The notes: generated from the sequence alone by a model not told the origin. Shown: positions 11,529 to 23,105, counted from the first letter of the stretch. The stretch is 64,000 nucleotides of DNA from Metellina segmentata (GCA_947359465.1 OX375877.1:25803235-25867234); one strand, 5' to 3'. Numbers and translations: made by a program.

Positions 11529-12560
11529 TAAAAATTAACAAAAGCATCACCTGTTACTTTTGGTTTTGATATCTTTTTGGAAGTTTAGCGATTTCTGTGT
11601 ACTTGAGTTTCCGTACAGCAACATTTCCATCGTTCATTAACGCATCTGAATCAGATGCGTCAAATGTGCATACTGTTCCACTGTTGAGACATCTGATGTA
11701 GTCGTATGTACAACACCTTCTCCGATTCAATCTCGGAATATATAGGACAATAAATTGATGGAACATGTCTTTGCTTCTCAGTAAAACGTTGAAATTCTAA
11801 GAGCACAACATCATCCTGTGAGCGTAGAACTACATAGAATAAATGTTCTTAGTTTGCATAAATGATTAAAATCCAAGATTGGACTGAGTGCAGTAAAGAC
11901 CTTTTAAATTCTGTGGACATTGTTAGGAAACCAAAAATAATATCGCTTTTCTTTCTATAAGACATCAAAACAAAAATTATAAAAATTTACTATACAAAAA
12001 CCGAAGTACTATACAGAGAAACAAACAAAAGCATAAATGAAACAAACCAGAAATTGCACAAAAGATAAAAAAAAATATCGCTAGACTTTGAAAAAAATAT
12101 CCAAATAATCCAAAGTAAAAGTGGATATGCTTAAAAAATCCAAAATCCAAACTGTCGTATTCTAAAAAAGAAACAATAACAAACGTATTGCACAACCGTT
12201 ATCCAGTTCGAAAAATGAAATAAGAGAGCACAATAAAAAAATACAAATATAAAAGATTAAAAGTTAACTCTAACTAAAAGTTAATATACTTTTAAAAAGG
12301 CGATAAATTTCATAAAGTATATTCAGTAATACTAAAAGTGAATATACTTCAAAAATCAAATTCCAAACTACGATAGTCTAAAAAAGAAACAATAACAAAC
12401 GTATTGCACAACCGGTATCCAGTAGCAAAAATGAAGTAAGCACAGTAAAAAAATTGAAACATAAAAGTTGACGCTAACTAAAAGTTAATATGCTTTTAAA
12501 AAGTCAGTAAATTTCAAAAAGGATATCCAGTAATAGAGCGGCTACACACGCGCAGAAAAT
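11529..12560 (-). repeat. Repeat R copy with short shared frame
   Basis: This copy continues the repeat split by the Helitron at 9897-11528. The - strand frame 11766-11554 contains LNSGTVCTFDASDSDALMND. The same peptide pattern is seen on the + strand at 7400-7510 (LNQSGTVCTFVRCID) and in decayed form near 8280 and 8950. A frame kept across copies suggests a once-coding segment, but I do not recognise it and every copy is broken. Confidence 0.5.
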
Positions 12561-12818
12561 ACGGATTCATTGAATACCGATCACGACTGTTGCCATTCGG
12601 AGGAAAGGGAATAATAATTAAACATCGCATTAAATTAATTTTAAAAATTTCAAGATTTAATTTTAAAAATCGGGCTGGTCTATAAAATTGCAAAAAAAAT
12701 TCGTACTACATGTGGGCCAAATTTCATTAGTGTGAATGCCATAAATTCTTCAGGGCACAACTTGATTACACACACACACAAAAAAAAAACTTTATTTTAT
12801 AATAGTAGAGATGCACAT

Positions 12819-15688
12819 TAGGGTGGTCACAAGGTATATGGGGAATACTTTTTTTCACTCATTCTTCCATGGCACCCCCCTAAAAGTTGCCAATAGGCTA
12901 GAAACTGTGATTGCCAAAGTTTGAGCTCAATCTGATAATATTAACCCGTGCCTCATTGAGGTTAAAGTTAAGAAAAACAGCGATTTTTAGCAAAAAAATC
13001 GTAGTTTTTAGTCCTTAAAATCGAAACTATTCGTCCTAGAAACTTGTTTTTTGTCTTATTTCATAGAAATTTTTATTGACTTAAAATTTGATCCCATCCA
13101 CTTTTTTTGCTAAAACTGATCGAATGGTATTTAGCATTTTTCAGGTAAGGTCGTAGTGGATATCCTCAAAAGTGAATTTTCATGCAAAGCCCTAAAAACA
13201 TTACAATATTCAATTACATCTGCTTTCCAGATTTTGCTTTTTGTATTTTTCATTTTGAACATTAAAAAGGCTTTTGTTAGAAGTATTTTCAGAAGTAAAT
13301 TCAACAACACTCAAATTGAAAATGAAGGAATTAGGGGTTAAGAAGAGGAAGCAAGGACTAAAAATGTCAACAGTGTTCTAATGTATTTTATTAATTATAT
13401 AGTTGAATTATACATAATTATATTATAATTATTTAAATATACAAATTAAGTGGTAATTACAAATTAAGGTGGTAATGTCTTAGATATTGTATATTTTGAA
13501 GAGACAAGAAAAATTTGCCTACATTCAGATACAACTTGTAAAAGGAACTGCCGTTGTTTTTTGTCTTTCGTCAAAGAGGAATTAAAGTCTTTAATTTTAC
13601 TCCTCTATCAGCAATGTCTTTAACAACCCTTAAACCGTTCTCTATTTTTTTAGCTTTTAAATAATGTTGATTTCCAAACCATACATCGGGATCAGTATTT
13701 AAAAAATCTGTATCGATTTCAAATCTCTTAAAAACATTTTTAGTTCGAGGAGAAACAAAATAATCAACTTCTTTGTCCAATAATTGAACAGCTTGTTTTA
13801 GATTGAGTTTTGGTTTTACATTCCTATCATCACAATCATCTTCATCATTTTCTACTTCGGACCTTAATTTTTTCAACCATACTTGTTTCGCCATTTTTTC
13901 CCAAAGTATCATCGAAAAATGAAAATGCAACTTGCTCCGAGTTGCGATACCACAGATGGTTTATTATTTTAGACAGGGCTTTGTCTGCAACCTCTTTATC
14001 AATTTTTCTGTGTTGAACTAAAGATTTTAATAATTGTAAGTCTAGGTTTGGGGCTAAAGTAGGTTTGTGGGCATTGAATCATGCTTTTGCATAAATATTG
14101 ATTGTAAATAAACAAATTTCTTCAATACCATTTCTCTCTAAATCAGTTAACGAAAATTGATCCCTGAAAATATACATTTTTAGAGAATAAATGGCATTTG
14201 TCATCCATTTGGCGTGATGAATTGCACCAGGTACTCTAAAAGTAATGTCTTTTTCAGGAAGACGCCCTAAATGAATTAAGCAAAGGTGGATGAATTCGTT
14301 ATCATTATCCCTGGGCTGTCGGTTTTTTGATTGTTCAAAAAGAAAACTTGAAATTTGGTCTGCATTACTTATTTTATTTCTAATATTTTCATCTTCTATA
14401 CCTGTTTTGTATTTCTTCTTGTCTAGCTTAGACCACACAGTCTGGAATTTTCGAAAAATATCTGGCTGAGGACCATTGGATGTGCCCATTTTGCTTTTAA
14501 AGCAACTCCTAAAACATGGTAGCGACATACTAAATTCAGAAGGTTTTTCTCAAATAACTGGTCTTGCAAAACGCAGGTTCCCCTAAGGCGACCAGTATCT
14601 ACTACCGAGGTATCAAAACATATTGCCTGGATTTACCCAACTGCTGATAATACAGCTTTTGCCTGAATTATCCCCGTACTATTTTCAAGGATTGGAACAC
14701 CTATCAACTGTTCTTCATCGCCACAAGTAATCAAATTCGTAAATCAATTCGCTCTACATTTTCTTAACTCAACAAGTCTGGAAGCAATTTCCCATAACAG
14801 CTCCCTCTAAATCAGAATTTCTAAATCTATTTTTGATGAGATCAGTTGTTTGTTGTCGGAATTGCTGTCTGCGGAGTCGTAGGACACTACTACCTAGAAT
14901 TAAATTCTGTGGGCCATGACCTAATGCCTGAAAAATGCTAAATACCACTCACAAGTTGTATCTGAAGTACTTTTACAAGTTGTATCTGAATGAGGCATAT
15001 TTTTCAAGACTCTTCAAGAGCTACGATATGTAAGACATTACCACCTTAATAAGTAATTACCACATAATTTGTATATTTAAATAATAATAACGTAATGATG
15101 TATTATTCAACAATATAATTAATAAAATACATGTGAAACTATTTGTTGTAATTTTTACTACTCTCTTACTCTTCTTTACCCCTAATTCCTTCATTTTAAA
15201 TTTGAATGTTGTTGAATTTACTTCTGTAAATACCTCTAACAAAAGCCTTTTTAATGTTCAAAATGGAAAATAGAAAAAGCAAAATCTGGAAAGCATTTGT
15301 AATTGAATTTTGTAATGCTTTTAGGGCTTTGCATGAAAATTCACTTTTGTGAATATCCACTACGACCTTACCTGAAAAATGCTAAATACCATTCGATCAG
15401 TTTTAGCAAAAAAAGTGGATGAGATCAAACTTCAAGTCAATAAAATTTCCTATGAAATAAGACAAAAGCCAGGTTTCTAGGACGAATAGTTTCGATTTTA
15501 AGGACTAAAAACTACGATTTTTTTTTGCTAAAAATCGCTGTTTTTCTTAACTTTAACCTCAATGAGGCACGGGTTAATATTATCAGATTGAGCTCAAACT
15601 TTGGCAATCACAGTTTCTAGCCTATTGGCAACTTTTAGGGGGATGCCACGGTAGAAATTCTAAAATTGATTTTTTTGTGACCACCCTA
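12819..15688 (-). mobile_element. hAT-like element with about 670-bp inverted repeats
   Basis: The ends are TAGGGTGGTCAC and GTGACCACCCTA, flanked by the perfect 8-bp duplication ATGCACAT (12811-12818 and 15689-15696). The inverted repeats are far longer than usual for hAT: 12819 to about 13495 pairs with about 15020 to 15688. The single-copy centre encodes a decayed transposase on the - strand. The target site straddles the junction between the type-A Helitron and its type-B host, so this insertion is younger than both. Confidence 0.88.
13571..14700 (-). pseudogene. Decayed transposase of the 12.8-15.7 kb element
   Basis: Reading - strand from about 14700, the pieces are: a segment with CFDTSVVDTGRLRG (probable catalytic Asp in a xxDT..NTG-like context) followed by CRYH; a frame change near 14490; 14528-14079 with GTSNGPQPDIFRKFQTVWSK, PGAIHHAKWM and LTDLERNGIEEICLF; a stop near 14078; a piece with NHLWYRNSEQVAF; and 13930-13571 with RFEIDTDFLNTDPDVWFGN. 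This order matches an uncharacterised transposase-like family that I have seen widely in arthropod and cnidarian genomes. Placing it in hAT rests mainly on the 8-bp duplication. Stops and frameshifts make it non-functional. Confidence 0.7.
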
Positions 15689-15734
15689 ATGCACATTCAT
15701 CCATGTAATATATTTCACATATATCGCACAAACA

Positions 15735-16463
15735 CAGACTCTCCAACTGTTACGGAAATTCCGTAGTTGCTATGGAAATTAGGTGAAAACTACGGAGCTA
15801 CTGATGTATAGTGAAAAACTACGGATATCGTCATCTGAAATTTTGGAATCTGATAGAGCTGATATAGCTTGGTATAAAATTTCCTCAATCAAACATAGCA
15901 ATGGCAACTGAAAATATGTGCCATTGCCTAAAATAATGTTGTCAGTTTCTCACAGCAATGCAAGCAGTGAGAGAATTTTCAGCATGGTTCGAAAAAATCA
16001 AACCGAATCTCGTTCCAGAATGAACACTAAAACACTGGAGTCACTTCTCATAACAAAAATGAATATGAAAGTTTGTTACGATGTCAAACTAAGCAATGAA
16101 TACTTAAAAAAAGCATAAAGTGCTTGCTATTCAATGCAAAAAAAATTGTAGCTGAGATGTAATAAATAGGTAATTAGTTTGAACAAAAAAAAAATTGTAT
16201 TGTGTGACTTAAAATAAGATTCATTCACTTATATATTTAATCAATAATTTTCTTAAATAATTTTGAATATTGTTTAAAAATATTTGTTTCAATTCATTAT
16301 TCAATAATTTTTTTAATTTTATTTATTAATTTTAATTATTAATGATTTTTTTAGTCTTTTATTAATTTTAATAATTAATCAATAATTTATTGATACCTTG
16401 TCGTATGTAACATGTCGGTAAGAAGTGCTACTGATGACTGGGTTACCAATATTGGAGAGTATG
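15735..16463 (+). mobile_element. hAT relic with near-matching 8-bp duplication
   Basis: The ends are CAGACTCTCCAA and TTGGAGAGTATG (11 of 12 positions pair). They are flanked by CACAAACA (15727-15734) and CACACACA (16464-16471), a 7-of-8 match. It lies inside the remnant of the type-B Helitron and retains the 3' end of a transposase frame. Confidence 0.7.
15918..16118 (+). pseudogene. hAT transposase C-terminal dimerisation fragment
   Basis: The frame contains LSVSHSNASSERIFSMVRKN followed by TLESLLITKMN. This matches the conserved C-terminal hAT dimerisation motif, in which an S-x-x-x-ER-x-FS core and a following L-x-x-L helix hold the transposase multimer together. Only about 60 codons remain. 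The catalytic domain is missing, and the upstream 15735-15917 has no matching frame. It is the coding remnant of the 15735-16463 element. Confidence 0.8.
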
Positions 16464-17163
16464 CACACACAGTAAGCAAAGTTTCATAAAAAAACATATT
16501 CTACAGTTTGAAAGTAGTACGGGCACACACATCAACACAAACAGAAGGACGGACAGACATCAAACTCGCATGAAACGGATTATGCATGACAAGGGACCAA
16601 AACGGATAGAAAACTTGAAATGAGAGTCGAAAATATTCAATGCACAAACACAAGCACTCAGTTTTTATTTACATAGATCAGTTTATTCAAAAAGCACTCA
16701 TCAAGGGCAGGTATGTTGGGGAGGGGGAGACCACGGAATCCTTCGAATCTTACCCGGAAGTATTTTGGAATGAAATTGATGGAAGCTAGTTATATCAGGT
16801 GATGGCCTCGTCATTTTAAAATGCTGCCAAATTCGAATTGCGAAAAGATCCAATCGGCGTAAGGTCACAATCTCTTGAAAAAATATAAATATTTAATTGA
16901 AAAAATTATTTATTTAAATAAAATCAAATGTATAAGGTATCTATCTGGTGTCAAATTCTCCGCAGATTTCAAATCCGTTGAAATTGTTAATCTATCTTTA
17001 ACGATCCCGATTTTACAAAAAATAACTAAACTATTCCAGTCAAAATGTTTTTTGATTTGTTTTGCTTTCTTTCACTGTGGAATCGTTTGAGCGCAGGAAA
17101 TGCAAGCTGTAATTTCTCGAATCAAACTATGGTCATTCTTCGCAGCGGCGCGGCGTTCATATA

Positions 17164-19391
17164 GACCAGGGTCGATAATTTTTGAAACCAAAAAATATAA
17201 TAGTAGGATGAAACCCGTTAAAAAAAGGACGAGAATATAACAAAAATGAAAGGAAAAATAATTTACGGGCGATCTGAAGTCGGGAAGTGGAAGGGGGTGA
17301 GTTTTTAAGGGAAAAAAATGGTGTATCTCAATTTCCGGCAAAACTACAAGTCCTATGGAAAAAAATTAAATGACAAAGTTGTAGGTAATAAAGAGACCTA
17401 CAACTTTTGTAATTGCACTTTTTTCACATAACCTCAAAATTTATGTAAAAAATTCAAATAATCAAGTTTTAGGATTTTTTATTTTAATCTTATGCAAAAA
17501 ATAAATTTTTTTCACGAAATTTTGTGAAAACTTACTTTTTTATGTCCTAAAGACACTGTAATTTTTTTTATTTGAAATATTTATTTTTTCACCTTATTTT
17601 GACTTAATATCGAAAAAACACCCTAATTTTCAATCGAAAATTCTCGCGTCAAAATATCAGCTTTTTAAAAAAAGTTGGGGAGTTTTTTGTTCGTTGAAAT
17701 CTCTTCTTTCTGATAATGTAAAAAAATATATACATTACTATGGTAAATGTTCTCAGAAAATGCAAAGAAAAGAAAAAAACTCGAATCCGAATTTTTTTTT
17801 TAATCACTATGTACAATTTTGAGCTATTTAGTAAAATTTACACTTTAATTACTTGAAAAACGTAAGATTCTATGTTACATTGATAAACAAAAAAATACAA
17901 ATCTAAATATACTACTATAACTAACAACCAAATAAGTTGATATTTAATAAGACATCTACAATATTTTGAGAAAGTTGTAGAATATTCTTTAAATTATGTG
18001 CATAGATGCTTATTTATTGCTATTTTAAGATAACTTATATACCTGAGTTACCTAGTGATAATTTTAGCCCATCAAAAGGTATTTCATAGAGAAGTGGGGA
18101 AGGGGCTAGGCGGGTCTAGGTCTTTCTACCTGTTATTTCGTAGCAGCTGTAAAAACCGTTAGCCAGTATTCGAGATACAGAGCAGTAAACAACATCGTTC
18201 ATAAAAATACACGTGCAGGCTGAGTTACTTCAAGAAAACTGTGACAAATTTACTTTAAAACACACTTTTGGAATCTACATAGCCGTAGGTTTGTCGAATC
18301 TAACGATGAAGAAATGCCACCGAAGAGACAAAAAGTAATGGATAAGTGATTAGGGTTCAAGATAAGATTTATAAATATGAAGATTAATGCATTTTTAAAT
18401 ATTATTATGAATAATAATAATCAGTATAAAGTATCTAAATTCAATAGTACGATTTTTATTTCTATTCATATATTATGAGATTTTCTATGACATAAATGTA
18501 ATTAGAATTTAATAAATCAACTTTTTGACTAAAAAAAATTGCAGCAATCACATTTTTTAATTGAAATCCCCATTTAAATCCTATATTTAATATTTAGAAC
18601 AACTATTTTCGCATGTTTCTTGCAATCTTTATGATTTATGGATTTGTAATTTTTTTGTTTATCAATGTAACATAGAATCTTACGTTTTTCAAGTAATTAA
18701 AGTGTAAATTTTACTAAATAGCTCAAAATTGTACACAGTGATTAAAAAAAAAATTTCGGATTCGAGTTTTTTTCTTTTTTTTTGCATTTTCTGAGAACAT
18801 TTATCATAGTAATGTATATATTTTTTTACATTATCAGAAAGAAGAGATTTCAACGAACAAAAAACTCCCCAACTTTTTTTAAAAAGCTGATATTTTGACG
18901 CGAGAATTTTCGATTGAAAATTAGGGTGTTTTTTCGATATTAAGTCAAAATAAGGTGAAAAAATAAATATTTCAAATAAAAAAATTACAGTGTCTTTAGG
19001 ACATAAAAAAGTAAGTTTTCACAAAATTTCGTGAAAAAAAAATTTTTTTTTGCATAAGATTAAAATAAAAAACCAAAAACTTGATTATTTGAATTTTTCA
19101 CATAAATTTTGAGGTTATGTGAAAAAAGTGCAATTACAAAAGTTGTAGGTCTCTTTATTACCTACAACTTTGTCATTTAATTTTTTTCCATAGGACTTGT
19201 AGTTTTGCCGGAAATTGAGATACACCGTTTTTTACCCTTAAAAACTCACCCCCTTCCACTTCCCTACCTCAGATCGCCCGTAAATTATTTTTCCTTTCAT
19301 TTTTGTTACATTCTCGTCCTTTTTTAACGGGTTTCATCCTACTATAACTTTTTTTCACTTTTTACCATTTTAAAAATTATCGACCCTGGTC
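17164..19391. mobile_element. 2.2-kb foldback element, about 740-bp arms
   Basis: The ends GACCAGGGTCGATAATTTTT and AAATTATCGACCCTGGTC are flanked by TA on both sides (17162-17163, 19392-19393). The arms 17164 to about 17905 and about 18645 to 19391 pair almost base for base. They include CGGCAAAACTACAAGTCCTA at the left and its reverse complement at the right. The spacer 17906-18644 is AT-rich without a recognisable transposase. Alignment with 25200-25290 (reverse complement) shows the host sequence continuous across the insertion. Confidence 0.85.
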
Positions 19392-19546
19392 TAATATTGC
19401 AAAATATATAAACGAAACAATTTAAAAATTATTTATTTAAAGAAAATCATATTTTTAGGTATCGATTCAATGTGAAGTTTTCCACAGATTTCAAATCCGT
19501 TGAAAATTTTACTCTATCTTTTACGATCTAGGACATAAAAAAAAGA

Positions 19547-19867
19547 TGGTATTTGGTATTTTTAGTTAACGTCGTACTAGAGCAACACAACGGGCTATTG
19601 ACGACGGTCCGGGATCAGTCCCTTAAGGGAAAGATCCGAGGACGAAACCTCGTAATTTTGAACCACGGTCAGATGATGAAGCTGGCACCCCACTCTCCAA
19701 ACTTCCACGCCAACCCAACGTGAGGACTTTCGGCCACGACAGATTTAAGGTACACCAGCCGCCTCTACACCATATGCTTACAAACATCCATGCCCGGACC
19801 CGGATTCGAACCAGGAACCTTCCGATCTAGAGGCTAACACCTTAACCACTATACCGGTTGGTCGGCC
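19547..19867 (-). repeat. SINE-1, full length with 13-bp duplication
   Basis: This is a complete 321-bp copy. On the - strand it runs from the tRNA-like head GGCCGACCAACCGG, through a body with TGACCGTGGTTCAAAATTAC, to a tail ending TACGACGTTAACTAAAAATA. The flanks are the perfect duplication CATAAAAAAAAGA (19534-19546 and 19868-19880), as produced by LINE-type target-primed insertion. It is inserted in the second type-A Helitron. Confidence 0.93.
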
Positions 19868-20574
19868 CATAAAAAAAAGAACTACATAACTCCTGTTAAA
19901 ACTTTTTATTTGTTTTATTCTTCGGATGAAAGTGTTCCAACGGAAACAGAAAAAATAAATTTAGAATCTGTCATATCTTTAAGCTGTTGCCATTCTAAAA
20001 AAAACAATAATAACTAAAATGTCATCAAATTAATTTTAAAATGTTCTAAATAGAATTTTAAAATTCGGGCTTCGTACAAAAATTGCAAAAAATTCGGACT
20101 ACCAGTGTGCCGAATGTCATCACTGTAAGTGCCGTAGATTCGTCAGGAACTTACACATAACAAACAAACAGACAAACACTTCCTTTTATAATAGTAAAAA
20201 AAAATCAATTTTGTATATTGTAGATAAAATATACGTCTCGATATTCGTCAATAATCTGAACAGTCGAAACAAATCATCAAACGTCATGCGCATTTAACGT
20301 TACGGAAAGTAGAGAGAAAACAGACAAAGAGGTCAGTATTATTATAGGGATACGTGCTAGAATGAAAGAAGTAAAAAGAAATTTATAAAATAAAAAAATT
20401 TTGAGAAAAGAGGGGCGATTAAGTTGAGTTTTTCACGTTAGAATCTCGAACCCCTGGACAGTTTGAAAGTTTTACTGACACAGAAAATGAAACCACCCAA
20501 GGCAAGCGACGGGAATTTAACTGGCAATTAACTACACACTGAAGCAGCAGCAACGAACCATTGGCGGGATGACC

Positions 20575-20830
20575 ATGTCCAAGATCAATCCCGAACGAAA
20601 ACATCGCTTTATTTTGAACCACAGTCAGATGACGAGGTCACATCTGAGCTGGAACCTCACACCACAAATTTTAACACCACTCCAACCATTTAAGGCAACG
20701 ACAGCTATAACATACACCCAGACCCCACGTACACGACGGTCTTTCATTAGATCGAATTTCGAACTCGAAACCGTCCGGTTGCTAATTCACTTGTCTTCCA
20801 ACTGGGCAACCGCGCCCCCAACTAGCAAGC
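20575..20830 (-). repeat. SINE-2 (different tRNA-like head, shared body)
   Basis: On the - strand the head GGGGGCGCGGTTGCCCAGTT with a B-box-like GGTTTCGAGTTCGAAAT is followed by the SINE-1-type body. The same combination occurs at 24110-24269 plus 26724-26800. The window therefore carries two SINE families with different tRNA-derived heads and one common 3' part. The preceding 20196-20574 shows nothing I can name. Confidence 0.75.
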
Positions 20831-20931
20831 TGATAGCGCCGTGGGCATATCCATTGAGGCACGGTGTCCCTCACTGACTTTTGGGATAAAAAGCATAAAA
20901 ATAATAGGCTCGGTGTGTATGTACTATATTA

Positions 20932-22184
20932 CGAGGGTAGTCCCAGAAGTACCCGACCTGACGTATAGATGGCGATTGTTGTTTGAAAAGAATGACTATG
21001 CTAGAAAGAGCCAACCTTATAAAGCCTAAATTTGAAGTGTGACAATGCTACGTTGTTTAGTATCTGTTTGGCAGTCATTAATAGTGAACACTCTCAGTGC
21101 ATTTGTAAACATGGAACAATTGGTCACCGTTCTGTGATACGATGCTTCATTTAAAAGGCCTCAGTCCAACCAATATCAAAGCGGAGCTAGATTCTACTCT
21201 GGGAAAGACTGTTCCTTCGTTTATAACAGTAAAGTATTGGGTGTCAGAGTTCAATCGAGGCCGTACGAGCTGCCGAGACCAAATGAGGTGACCACGCCAG
21301 AAACGGTGAAGAAAATCCACAAAATGGTATTGGATGATTGTCGACTGAAAATGCGCAGGCTAGCAGATATGGTAGGCATTTCAAAAAGTGCTGCACATCG
21401 AATATTGATTGAAAATTTGGACATGAGAAAGCTGTGTGTAAGATGGGTGCCGCGATTACTCACAATGGAACAAAAACAGGGTCGTTTCTATCGAGTGTTT
21501 GGCGAAGTTTCACATGAATAAAGCCGAGTTTTTACGTCGATTCATAATCATGGATGAAACATGGGTCCACACCCGAGACGAAAGAACAGTCAAAACAATA
21601 GATTGAAAGGGGATAATCTGCTCCAAAGAAGGCAAAGACAGTTCTTTTTGCAGGCAAGGACAAGGCGTCGGTTTTTTGAGATGCGCATGTGATAATTTTC
21701 ATCGATTATCTTCAGAAAGGAAAAACCATCAATGGCGAGTATTTTGCAAACTTATTGCAGCGTTTAAGTGATGAAATCACGAAAAAACGGCCGTATTTGG
21801 AAAAAAAGAAAGTTTTGTTTCATCAAGACAATGCACCAGTTCACACATCCGTTATCGCGATGGCCCAAATCAATGAGTCAAAGAATTGCTTCCTCACGCA
21901 CCTTCTTCCGCAGATTTAAACCCCTCAAATTATTTTCTGTTTTCAAACTTGAAAAAATGGCTCGGTGGTAAAAGATTTGCCAACAATGAAGAGGTGGAGT
22001 CTGCAGTTGATGGTTATTTTGAGGAGCTCAACGATTCTCACTATAAACAGGGTATCGAAGCTATTGAACATCGCTGGGAAAAGTGGATTGAGCTAAAAGG
22101 CGACTATGTAGAGAAATAAAGATTAGTCTCACCAAAATTTTTGTGCTTTCTTTAATAGGTCGGGTACTTCTGGGACTACCCTAG
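20932..22184 (+). mobile_element. mariner element, broken
   Basis: The termini CGAGGGTAGTCCCAGAAGTA and TACTTCTGGGACTACCCTAG are inverted repeats flanked by TA (20930-20931, 22185-22186). The 1253-bp length is typical for mariner. It carries the damaged transposase listed next. Confidence 0.93.
21110..22119 (+). pseudogene. mariner transposase (DD34D), frameshifted
   Basis: Successive frames show the mariner order. First comes the helix-turn-helix region (TTPETVKKIHKMVLDDCRLK at about 21300 and ADMVGISKSAAHRIL), with RWVPRLLTMEQKQ. Then the first Asp lies in IIMDETWVH at about 21547, the second in LFHQDNAPVHTS at about 21815, and the third in the altered SSADLNPSNYF at about 21900 (normally YSPDL). 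The C-terminal part ends KGDYVEK at 22119. At least three frame changes and several stops (for example 21522 and 21604) break it. The enzyme would cut and paste the element into TA sites. This copy cannot encode it. Confidence 0.93.
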
Positions 22185-22186
22185 TA

Positions 22187-22611
22187 CATTACATTACGTA
22201 ATAATGAGTTACATTATTAACTTAATGTCCCAGTTGAGAGAAGCATGCGATGGTTTCGCTTTGTCAATTTGCTAACAGAATAATAGTGCTCACCATAAAT
22301 ACGAACCTTACATCTCAGAATTTCAGAGCATTTGAAGAGCCATTGGATTTCAGATCAAGAACAATCCAATCTTAAGAGTCATCCCCAGAATCAAGAGCAA
22401 AGCATTTTTGACCCCCCCCCCATCATGACAAAAAAAAATTACTATAAAAAATTAAGGTTTTGCATAATTTGGTATGAAGACGGCCCCTTCAGAAAATTGT
22501 ATGTATATGAATTTATACAAGACAGTATTCTATATCGAATAATATATTTGAATTTGTTTTACATGAAATACGACCGAAGAAAGAGAGGTGGTTGATTTCT
22601 AACGCAACTTT
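22187..22611. other. No feature recognised
   Basis: AT-rich sequence with a run of C at 22413-22423. The open frame at 22332-22595 has no recognisable motif. Confidence 0.4.
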
Positions 22612-23105
22612 TCAGTCGTTATCTGAACGTAGTTCAAAATTACGTGGCCGACCAAAAGGCCTGGTGGTTAAGTTGTTAGCCTCCAGATATCGGAAGGTTC
22701 CTGTTTGAATCCAGGTCAGTGCATAGATGCTTGTAAGCATATGTTGATTAGGCGTTTGGTGCACATTAAATCTGTCATGGTGTAAAGTCCTCACGTTGGG
22801 TTGGTGTGGAAGTTTGGAGAGTGAAGTGCCAGCTCAGGTGCAGCCACGTCATTTGACCGTATATCAAAATTACGTGGAGTTGTCCTCGAATCTTTCCCTT
22901 AAGGGATTGATCCCGGACCGTCGTCAATAGCCCGTTGTGTTGCTCCAAAATGGCATTAATTAAAAATTACAAAATTATCAAAATTACGTGGAGTTGTCCT
23001 CGGATCATTCCCTTATAGGATTGATCCCAGGCCGTCGTCAATAGCCCGTAGTGTTTCTCTAGAAAAAATCCGTACGACGTTAATTAAAATTACCAAATTA
23101 CCGCA
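22612..23105 (+). repeat. Older SINE body split by a younger SINE-1
   Basis: 22612-22645 is SINE body ending TTCAAAATTACGT, and 22978-23105 resumes with TCAAAATTACGTGGAGTTGT and the tail. The interruption is the SINE-1 copy at 22646-22977. Confidence 0.8.
22646..22977 (+). repeat. SINE-1 inserted into a SINE, 12-bp duplication
   Basis: The 332-bp copy starts GGCCGACCAAAAGG with a diverged B box (GTTTGAATCC) and ends TTAATTAAAAATTAC. It is flanked by TCAAAATTACGT at 22634-22645 and 22978-22989, a perfect 12-bp duplication within an older SINE body. Confidence 0.85.

Larger units (their letters stand above)
5032..12811 (-). mobile_element. Type-A Helitron, long non-autonomous copy
   Basis: On the - strand it begins TCTCTACTATTATAAAATAA (from 12811, preceded by A). 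It ends with the hairpin TAGCCACGCAGTGGCTA and CTAG at 5032, followed by T. TC...CTAG between A and T is the Helitron rule. Joining the two flanks gives a continuous type-B Helitron, matching 10043-10075, so the insertion is supported by an empty-site copy. Without the 1.6-kb Helitron inside, it is about 6.1 kb. No Rep/helicase frame is present. The interior is a patchwork of inverted and direct repeats. Confidence 0.8.
4842..16677 (-). mobile_element. Type-B Helitron, host of a nested locus
   Basis: On the - strand the 5' end is TCTATGTAAATAAAAACTGA (ending at 16677, preceded by A). The 3' part at 4842-5031 matches the type-B ends at 9897 and 42886. Stripped of insertions, only about 0.44 kb belongs to it: 4842-5031, 15697-15734 and 16472-16677. 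It has no helicase coding and is non-autonomous. Its terminal CTAG is degraded to ATAG on the + strand, so the 4842 edge is approximate. Insertions inside: 5032-12811, 12819-15688 and 15735-16463. Confidence 0.75.
16795..20195 (-). mobile_element. Second type-A Helitron, 3' end lost
   Basis: The - strand 5' end is ACTATTATAAAAGGAAGTGT near 20195. Internal sequence (GATCCAATCGGCG at about 16845; repeated GCAGATTTCAAATCCGTTGA at 16962 and 19485) matches the type-A copies at 24750-25791 and 54056-54930. The hairpin terminus is not found near 16795. Two insertions lie inside: the foldback element 17164-19391 and SINE-1 at 19547-19867. Confidence 0.7.
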
